From: an uncultured Selenomonadaceae bacterium
Lineage (GTDB): Bacteria > Bacillota > Negativicutes > Selenomonadales > Selenomonadaceae
Length of the DNA: 19,719 bases
Direction: 5' to 3'
Assembly (NCBI GenBank): GCA_905233325.1
Contig: CAJODU010000068.1
Span: 1 to 19,719 of the forward strand
The notes below the pieces were generated by a model. That model had not been told where the DNA came from. It searched no databases and saw only the letters and a list, made by a program, of their open reading frames with translations. The position numbers were made by a program, and so were the translations under genes. How positions within the stretch are numbered: position 1 is the first letter of the stretch; each line of letters opens with the position of its first letter. Of the stretch, positions 14,187-19,719 are shown piece after piece.

Positions 14187-14783
14187 TTATTGAAGGTTTA
14201 AACTTTTAAGACTGATGGCACCTTCACGCAAAATTAAAGGCTCCTCTTTTGTCAAATTCACTATTGTGGAACTTACACCAAATTGACAAGCCCCTCCGTC
14301 AAGAATCAGCGGTATCTTGCCGTTGAAAGCATTGAAAACTTCTTGAGCGGTTGTCGGTGGTGATTGTCCGGAAATATTTGCACTCGGTGCAGCTATAGGG
14401 ACATTTGCGGCCTTTATCAGTGCAAGTGTAATATCATTCGCCGGCATTCTCACACCGACAGTTGAATCAGATTTTCTGCTCGGCAATATCAGCGTCAGCG
14501 GTCCGGGCATAAATCTATTTATCAATCTCTCTGCAAGTGGTGAAATATCAGCAAGTTCCTCAATCATTGCCATATCAGACACCAGCAGAGAAAGCGGCTT
14601 ATTATTCGGCCGCCCTTTGACTTCGTAGATTCTTTGACAAGCTTTTTTATTAAGACCGTCAGCACCGAGACCGTAGACTGTCTCCGTCGGGAAGGCTACA
14701 AGTCCGCCGCTCTTGATTATATCAGCCGCTTCTTCAATCGCTCCTGTGTCACCGGCAGTCACTTTTATCAATTTAGTCTCCAT
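14187..14783 (-). CDS. tsaC: L-threonylcarbamoyladenylate synthase (Sua5/YrdC family)
   Basis: The enzyme has 198 residues and makes threonylcarbamoyl-AMP from threonine, bicarbonate and ATP, the first step of the t6A37 modification of ANN-decoding tRNAs. It has the YrdC fold: GGLVAFPTETVYGLGADG (26-43), the KGRPNNKPLSLLV nucleotide-binding segment and APSANISGQSPPTT. It ends after the YrdC domain, so it is the short form without the extra Sua5 domain. The start overlaps the end of prmC by 11 bases. AGGGTGA lies about 13 bases before the ATG, rather far, and overlap coupling may help. Co-location with prfA and prmC is common in Firmicutes and groups three translation-fidelity functions. Confidence 0.93.
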   Translation of the reverse strand: METKLIKVTAGDTGAIEEAADIIKSGGLVAFPTETVYGLGADGLNKKACQRIYEVKGRPNNKPLSLLVSDMAMIEELADISPLAERLINRFMPGPLTLILPSRKSDSTVGVRMPANDITLALIKAANVPIAAPSANISGQSPPTTAQEVFNAFNGKIPLILDGGACQFGVSSTIVNLTKEEPLILREGAISLKSLNLQ

Positions 14784-15627
14784 ATTTCGCGATAATCACC
14801 CTGTCATTCTTTGATAGATCTTTGATTATTTCTATATCTTTGAATTGTCCTTCGGCCTCTGCCAATTTTTTTACTGATTCTGCCTGATCAAAGCCGATTT
14901 CAACTGCCAAGAATCCGCCGTCAATCAAAAACTTAGGCGACTCCTTAAATAAAAGTCTGTAGAAGTCCAAACCGTCCATGCCGCCGTCCAATGCAGTTGA
15001 AGGCTCATAATCTTTGACTTCTGCCTGAAGAGTATCAATCACTCTGCTGGGAATGTAAGGAGGGTTGGAAACGATTGCATTAAACTTTTTGCCATTCAAA
15101 GGAGAAAGCAAATCACCAAGATGAACTGTAATGCGGCCAAGCAGATTATACTTGCCTATATTCAACCTAGCAACATTGATTGCCTTTTCCGAAATATCAA
15201 CAGCCTCAACCGACGCGCCGGACAGACTTTTAGCAAGAGATATGGCAATGGCACCGCTACCTGTTCCAATATCAGCGATTTTGATAATGCCTGTGTTATC
15301 GTTGAGATGATCAATGACACTCTCAACCAATACCTCAGTCTCAGGGCGGGGAATCAGCACATCTTCATTGACGATTAAGTCCAAGTCCATGAATTCACGA
15401 TGCCCAAGTATATAGGCAGTCGGCTCGTGATTCGTTCGCCTTTCAATCAATTTATTATAATCGTCAACCTGCTCTTGAGATATTGTCTGCTCAGGATTGA
15501 TATATAAATACAGCCGACCGACGTTGAGGGTATGAGCAAGCAGAATTTCTGCCTCAAGCCTTGCACTTTCAACGTTATGTTTATTCAAAATATCTGCGGC
15601 TATTTTTAATTGCTCTTTTATATTCAT
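14773..15627 (-). CDS. prmC: Release factor glutamine methyltransferase
   Basis: The enzyme has 284 residues and methylates the glutamine of the GGQ motif in RF1 and RF2 using S-adenosylmethionine. An N-terminal helical domain is followed by IPRPETE (92-98), the SAM loop DIGTGSGAIA (119-128) and the catalytic NPPY (188-191) that binds the target glutamine. Length and motif spacing fit the family. Its ATG overlaps the prfA stop as ATGA, so it is translationally coupled to its own substrate gene, and it overlaps tsaC at the other end. Confidence 0.95.
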   Translation of the reverse strand: MNIKEQLKIAADILNKHNVESARLEAEILLAHTLNVGRLYLYINPEQTISQEQVDDYNKLIERRTNHEPTAYILGHREFMDLDLIVNEDVLIPRPETEVLVESVIDHLNDNTGIIKIADIGTGSGAIAISLAKSLSGASVEAVDISEKAINVARLNIGKYNLLGRITVHLGDLLSPLNGKKFNAIVSNPPYIPSRVIDTLQAEVKDYEPSTALDGGMDGLDFYRLLFKESPKFLIDGGFLAVEIGFDQAESVKKLAEAEGQFKDIEIIKDLSKNDRVIIAKYGD

Positions 15628-16688
15628 TGTGATGACAACCTTTTAGCTTGGTCTGCGGTAATCAAAGCATCTATTATCTCATCCAGTTCACCGTTGAGTA
15701 CCGCTCCCAATTTATGAAGAGTCAAGCCTATTCTGTGATCTGTCACGCGATCTTGAGGGAAGTTGTAAGTTCTAATCTTTTCTGAACGATCGCCGCTGCC
15801 GACTTGATTTTTTCTATCTGCGGCGATAGCGTCAGATTGCTCCTGCCTCGCCGCATCAAGAATCCTTGACCTCAACACCCTCATTGCCTTTTCCTTGTTC
15901 TTGAGTTGAGACTTCTCATCTTGACATTGTACAACTATACCCGTTGGAAGGTGAGTTATACGGATCGCCGTTTCAGTTCTATTGACATACTGTCCACCCG
16001 CGCCGCTCGCGCAGTAGGTGTCAATCCTCAGATCGTTGGGGTTGATAACAACATCGACTTCCTCAGCCTCAGGCAGGACGGCAACTGTCACTGCTGAAGT
16101 GTGAATCCTGCCGCTTGATTCCGTGACGGGAATCCTCTGCACTCTGTGTGCACCGCTCTCATATTTGAGCTTAGAATAGGCACCATAACCATTGATAGCA
16201 AAGGCAATCTCTTTAAAACCGCCGATAGTCGTCGGGTTAGAATCCATTATATCAACTTTCCAGCCCTGCCTCTCAGCGTATCTGGTATACATTCTGAACA
16301 AGTCGCCGGCGAAGAGAGCTGCCTCATCACCGCCAACGCCGCCGCGAATCTCCACTATAACATTTTTATCATCGTTCGGATCTTTAGGCAACAGGAGGAT
16401 AGGAAATTCTTTCTCAAGAAGTTCTTTCTCTTTTCGCAATGCCGACAATTCCTCAGACGCCATTGCCTTTAATTCTTCATCATCTGATTCATCTAATACA
16501 GACTTATCTTCGTCAATATTTATGCAGATTTTTTTGTAAGTTCGGAACTTCTCGACGACCGTTTCAAGTGAGGAATGTTCGCGGGTGACTTTTGTAAATC
16601 GTTCAACATTGGCGACGACGGAAGGATCGCCGAGCATGGATTCCAGTTCCAAATATCTGTCCTCTATGGCTTGCAATTTATCTAACAA
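15624..16688 (-). CDS. prfA: Peptide chain release factor 1
   Basis: The product has 354 residues and reads UAA and UAG stop codons on the ribosome. GAGGQ carries the peptidyl-tRNA hydrolysis motif (GGQ 231-233), and the codon-recognition tripeptide is PVT (187-189) within RIPVTESSGRIHTSA. The PxT form marks RF1 rather than RF2, which has SPF. The residues after GGQ read YVNRTETAIRITH, close to the RF2 version, a small curiosity. The start is the TTG at 16688, with AGAGGTG directly upstream and MLDKLQAIEDRY as a family-typical N-terminus; an upstream TTG at 16709 has no ribosome binding site. Confidence 0.95.
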   Translation of the reverse strand: MLDKLQAIEDRYLELESMLGDPSVVANVERFTKVTREHSSLETVVEKFRTYKKICINIDEDKSVLDESDDEELKAMASEELSALRKEKELLEKEFPILLLPKDPNDDKNVIVEIRGGVGGDEAALFAGDLFRMYTRYAERQGWKVDIMDSNPTTIGGFKEIAFAINGYGAYSKLKYESGAHRVQRIPVTESSGRIHTSAVTVAVLPEAEEVDVVINPNDLRIDTYCASGAGGQYVNRTETAIRITHLPTGIVVQCQDEKSQLKNKEKAMRVLRSRILDAARQEQSDAIAADRKNQVGSGDRSEKIRTYNFPQDRVTDHRIGLTLHKLGAVLNGELDEIIDALITADQAKRLSSQ

Positions 16689-16722
16689 TATTCCACCTCT
16701 AATATCCAATTAATATGATAAT

Positions 16723-17139
16723 TTACTCATTCAATGATTCTTCTACTTTTTCTGTCACCAGTACCCAATCAGAATCGTGTATAACTCCAATTTTATTTAT
16801 GAAATTTTTCTCTGGTAATGTTCTTAACTTTGATACTCTTGCTGTTGATGGAAATTTTAAACTTGCTGCTTGCCACTTATCCAGTTCCACATCAAATTTA
16901 TCACTATTTCGCGGCTTATGAGTTGTAATTTTGACTACTAAATATTCATCATCTCTGGAATGTATTACAACCTCTTTTTTTGTAATGCTATTATACATTT
17001 CGTCCCACTCGGTTTCTTCTATCCATTCATCATTTTTACTTATTACAGCATAGCCTTGAGCATTATATTTAGTGTTATTTTTGGCTTTAGCATATAATTT
17101 GTTGCCGTGTTTCTCCATAAATTTATCAAAATTACTCAT
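16723..17139 (-). CDS. Small protein with a possible MazF/PemK-like fold
   Basis: The product has 138 residues, is rich in Lys, Asn, Glu and Asp, and is encoded in DNA clearly more AT-rich than the flanking genes. There is no signal peptide or membrane segment. The stretch from about 94 to 128, LKFPSTARVSKLRTL followed by KNFINKIG and DSDW, resembles the C-terminal half of MazF/PemK-type endoribonuclease toxins, where a proline-starting strand, a D/S-K-hydrophobic core and an I-x-K-I-G turn recur. The residues before it (YLVVKITTHKP) could be the preceding beta strand. The N-terminal 50 residues match nothing I know. No antitoxin gene lies beside it. GGGGTG precedes the ATG. It sits 18 bases after sufU and 34 before prfA, so it appears to be inserted in the operon. 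The function is uncertain; only the reading frame itself is well supported. Confidence 0.7.
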   Translation of the reverse strand: MSNFDKFMEKHGNKLYAKAKNNTKYNAQGYAVISKNDEWIEETEWDEMYNSITKKEVVIHSRDDEYLVVKITTHKPRNSDKFDVELDKWQAASLKFPSTARVSKLRTLPEKNFINKIGVIHDSDWVLVTEKVEESLNE

Positions 17140-17157
17140 AATGACACCCCTATTATT

Positions 17158-17592
17158 TTATCCTTTTCTACCGTTAATTGCACTATTTAAAGTATGCCAC
17201 GCCAAAGTTGCACATTTGACACGCGCCGGCATATTTGCAATATTTTTGAGTGCGGCAGCATCTTCTAAATCTTCAAGCTCCGCCTCATCAGTGACATCAC
17301 CTTTAATCATCGACAAGAAGAGATTCGCCAGTCGTTGAGTCTCTTCGACACTCTTGCCTTTGAGCAATTCAATCATCATATCCGTTGAGGCTTGACTGAT
17401 AGCACAGCCGACACCCGTGAATGAGGCGTCAGCGATCTTTCCGTCAGCGACTTTCAATTCCAAAGTAATCTCATCGCCGCAGCTTGGATTGTGTCCACGC
17501 TCGGTGAAGGTTGGATTGTCAATATGGTGACGGTGTTCGGGCGATCTGCTGTGTTCGGCAATCAATTCAGTATAAATATCATCAAGAATCAA
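17158..17592 (-). CDS. sufU: SufU, zinc-dependent sulfurtransferase partner of SufS
   Basis: The product has 144 residues. SufU takes persulfide sulfur from SufS and passes it to the SufBCD scaffold during Fe-S cluster assembly. The three cysteines and one aspartate that hold zinc are present: NPSCGD (Cys 38, Asp 40), GVGCAIS (Cys 63) and RVKCATLAW (Cys 127). The insertion of about 20 residues between the second and third cysteine (EDLEDAAALKNI region) distinguishes SufU from IscU. The start is TTG with AAGGTGA upstream, overlapping the sufS end by 11 bases, so the pair should be made in step. Confidence 0.94.
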   Translation of the reverse strand: MILDDIYTELIAEHSRSPEHRHHIDNPTFTERGHNPSCGDEITLELKVADGKIADASFTGVGCAISQASTDMMIELLKGKSVEETQRLANLFLSMIKGDVTDEAELEDLEDAAALKNIANMPARVKCATLAWHTLNSAINGRKG

Positions 17593-18814
17593 GATGCATC
17601 ACCTTCCTCACCTTTTTCAAGCCTTCGATCAACCTGTCAACATCATCAGTTGAGTTATAGAGATAGAAACTTGCCCGACAAGTGGAATTGATACCAAGAT
17701 ACCTGTGCAGAGGTTGAGCACAGTGGTGACCGGCACGAATGGCAACACCTTCAGCGTCAAGGATAGTTGCAACATCGTGCGGGTGAACATCTTTGACATT
17801 GAAAGTGACAATCCCCGTCTTGTTGCTCTTTTTGGAATTGCAACCGTAAAGCTCAATATATGGCAACTCTCTCAATCGAGGAAGGGCATAATCCACCAAT
17901 TCACGTTCAATGCGTTCAATTTCGTCAAATCCGATCTTTTCGATATAATCAATCGCGGCAGAGAGACCCGCTGCACCGCCGACATTTTGCGTGCCTGCCT
18001 CAAATTTACTCGGCAATTCTGCAAACGTCGTTGTCTGCTCCTCAACATATTCAATCATATCGCCGCCCGTCAAGAATGGCGTCATATCTTCCAAAAGTTT
18101 TTCTTTGCCATACAGAACACCTATACCCATCGGGGCGAGCATTTTGTGACCGCTGAAGGCGAAGAAGTCAACATTAAGAGCCTTGACATCAACTTTCATA
18201 TGCGGCACGGATTGAGAGCCGTCGACAACCACAACCGCACCAACAGAATGAGCCTTGTCAGCAACTTTCTTGACATCATTAACGAGACCCAGAACATTAG
18301 AAACCTGCGTCAAAGCGACTATTTTCGTCTGTTCGGTGATCTTACTGTCAATTTCTTCATCGTTTACATTGCCGTCTTGATCTAAATAAATATATTTCAA
18401 TATGGCACCCTTAGCCTTGGCAACTTGTTGCCAAGGGACAAGGTTGGAGTGGTGTTCAAGAATCGTCAATACTATTTCATCACCGACGTTGATATTGTTG
18501 AGACCGTAACTGTAAGCCACGAGGTTGAGCGATTCGGTGGCATTCTTTGTGAAGATTATTTCCATGGGTTTCTCTGCGTTGATGAACTTGGCAACCTTAG
18601 CCCTTGCACTTTCATAAATATCTGTAGCCTTGACGCTGAGTTCATAGGCACCGCGGTGAGGGTTGGCATTACAACCGCCATAGTAGCCGCAGATTGCTCT
18701 GACAACACTGTCCGGCTTTTGAGTGGTGGCACCGTTGTCAAGATAGACTATCGGCTTGCCGTTCATTGTTTGATTTAATATTGGAAAGTCACGAATATAT
18801 TTGTTACTTGACAC
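17582..18814 (-). CDS. sufS: Cysteine desulfurase SufS
   Basis: The enzyme has 410 residues and removes sulfur from cysteine with pyridoxal phosphate, leaving a persulfide for SufU. The cofactor lysine is in FSGHKM (Lys 224 from the chosen start), and the active cysteine is in RAGHHCAQP (Cys 365). VVDGSQSVPHM (about 197-207) holds the cofactor Asp. The short active-site loop marks group II (SufS/CsdA). The GTG at 18814 is chosen because AAGGAGG lies 7 bases before it and the protein then begins MSSNKYIRDFPILN; the frame extends further upstream, but only by overlapping sufD in another frame. It overlaps the end of sufD by 11 bases. Confidence 0.95.
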   Translation of the reverse strand: MSSNKYIRDFPILNQTMNGKPIVYLDNGATTQKPDSVVRAICGYYGGCNANPHRGAYELSVKATDIYESARAKVAKFINAEKPMEIIFTKNATESLNLVAYSYGLNNINVGDEIVLTILEHHSNLVPWQQVAKAKGAILKYIYLDQDGNVNDEEIDSKITEQTKIVALTQVSNVLGLVNDVKKVADKAHSVGAVVVVDGSQSVPHMKVDVKALNVDFFAFSGHKMLAPMGIGVLYGKEKLLEDMTPFLTGGDMIEYVEEQTTTFAELPSKFEAGTQNVGGAAGLSAAIDYIEKIGFDEIERIERELVDYALPRLRELPYIELYGCNSKKSNKTGIVTFNVKDVHPHDVATILDAEGVAIRAGHHCAQPLHRYLGINSTCRASFYLYNSTDDVDRLIEGLKKVRKVMHLDS

Positions 18815-19550
18815 CGCCAAGCCTCCTTTGTATCGTTTCATAAATTTCATCACGAAGGGTTGTATCTTCCAGGCGATCCAAGACAGGATTAAACATTGCC
18901 TCAACAATCAGCTTTTCTGCCTCAACTTTATCTAATCCGCGACTCATCAAGTAGAAGAGCTTGTCTTCGTCAATGCGTCCGACACTGACAGCGTGGTGAC
19001 CGTCGACTTCATCTTCACCTGACAGCATTAAAGGTACGCTCCTATTCCTGACGGTATCAGACAAAACAATCACATCTTCACGCTCACGCCCGACAGAACC
19101 TTTAGAGCCTTTCACGAAGTCCAGAGTCCCGCGGAATATCTTATCACAATCACCGGCGAGGGCACCGCTGACGAACATATTTGCCTCTGTCCGCCTGCCT
19201 CTTTGATGAATGATATAGTTGAGATCAAGTTTGTTGCCTCCGTCGCCGAAGTAAACTGCAGCAAGGTCGACCTTTGAGTCGTCGCCGTCAAGATCAATGA
19301 CAATCTCACTTGCTGAATCACTTTCTGATAGATCCACTACAGTCAATTCAAGTTGAGCATTTTCTTCAACCTTAATATGTAACTTTTTGGCGGAATCAGC
19401 ACTTGACATATTTATTTGAGTGAGTTTCTTGTTCTCGTTGGCGGCAACGCTGAAGGTCTCGACCTCCGCCTCAACGTCAGTCTGGACTTCATTGACGCCG
19501 AGCCAGTTCCAAGTTCTCAGCGGTATATTAGTAAAATTCTTTCTTCCCAT
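18804..19550 (-). CDS. sufD: SufD-like Fe-S cluster scaffold protein, short form
   Basis: The product has 248 residues against roughly 400 or more for classical SufD. It carries the beta-helix core of the SufB/SufD family and the diagnostic C-terminal segment: DEVDGHHAVSVGRIDEDKLF with the cluster-site histidine, then YLMSRGLDKVEAEKLIVEAMF and the helical tail. The cysteine that often precedes that His in the family is replaced by Gly-His. The shortening is at the N-terminal side, where the beta-helix starts earlier than usual. The ATG at 19550 has AGAGG about 9 bases upstream, and the 169 bases upstream in the window are non-coding, so the short N-terminus looks genuine. sufB and sufC, its expected partners, are not in the window. 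Confidence 0.87.
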   Translation of the reverse strand: MGRKNFTNIPLRTWNWLGVNEVQTDVEAEVETFSVAANENKKLTQINMSSADSAKKLHIKVEENAQLELTVVDLSESDSASEIVIDLDGDDSKVDLAAVYFGDGGNKLDLNYIIHQRGRRTEANMFVSGALAGDCDKIFRGTLDFVKGSKGSVGREREDVIVLSDTVRNRSVPLMLSGEDEVDGHHAVSVGRIDEDKLFYLMSRGLDKVEAEKLIVEAMFNPVLDRLEDTTLRDEIYETIQRRLGGVK

Positions 19551-19651
19551 ACATTCAGCCTCTTAAATTTATATCAAGAAATTTTTCATTTCAAAAATTA
19601 ATATCCTATCAATAAAATGCTTTTCAATGGTAATTTTATTCTATTCGATAT

Positions 19652-19680
19652 ATATAATGTTTCTAAAAAGGTATATACAA
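19652..19680 (-). promoter_or_regulatory. Candidate promoter of the suf-prfA unit
   Basis: On the minus strand TTGTAT (19675-19680), a 17-base spacer and TTATAT (19652-19657) predict a start near 19645 and a leader of about 95 bases. A TTGACA lies a few bases further upstream (19681-19686) but is 23 bases from the same -10. The rest of 19551-19719 is AT-rich and non-coding. An Fe-S dependent operator could lie here, but I cannot recognise one. Confidence 0.4.
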
Positions 19681-19719
19681 TGTCAAAATCTTTGTGATTT
19701 CTGTATTCATTTCTAACAG

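Noticed and set aside
17705..18385. A 226-codon open frame on the plus strand, opposite sufS.
   Set aside because: sufS is unambiguous on the minus strand; the frame has no domain and no separate regulatory signals.

Overview
The window looks like chromosomal DNA of a diderm Firmicute, most plausibly a Negativicute of the Selenomonas type. I infer this from three things: a glycogen set with the Firmicutes-specific GlgD, RNase M5 and a SufU-type SUF cluster, combined with a secreted-type RTX protein, which points to an outer membrane. The assignment rests on gene content only. TTG start codons are common: six of the genes are best started at TTG with a ribosome binding site at the right distance. 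No tRNA, rRNA, CRISPR array, transposase or phage gene was found.

Plus strand, 1-4573: the tail of an unidentified gene; a terminator; a strong promoter driving a 732-residue RTX calcium-binding protein built of four tandem ~150-residue modules; a terminator; then a new promoter leading to a possible 33-residue membrane peptide, an EcfA2-type ECF transporter ATPase and hypE. hypE appears broken by a missing ~10 bases in a conserved motif, so its Cys-ending tail is out of frame.

Minus strand, 4574-11556: read in transcription order this is glgC, glgD, glgP, glgA (ADP-glucose synthesis, the GlgD partner, glycogen phosphorylase, glycogen synthase), then a terminator and rnmV (RNase M5). No branching enzyme gene (glgB) is present. 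rnmV and hypE converge with zero spacing, their stop codons forming the palindrome TGATCA.

Between glgC and the next gene upstream (11557-12238) lies about 680 bases without a credible protein gene. On the minus strand it shows two promoter-plus-structure units. The first has three segments that can pair in two mutually exclusive ways, ending in a U-rich stretch. The second is a four-helix junction RNA that runs straight into an intrinsic terminator. I could not match either to a known RNA family; they are the best candidates for something undescribed.

Minus strand, 12239-19550: in transcription order sufD, sufS, sufU (Fe-S cluster assembly), a small MazF/PemK-like protein, prfA (RF1), prmC (RF1/RF2 methyltransferase) and tsaC (tRNA t6A synthesis), tightly packed and often overlapping. 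A terminator follows tsaC, then an agmatinase-family gene coupled to a family 2 glycosyltransferase. sufB and sufC are not in the window, and the 169 bases upstream of sufD are non-coding.
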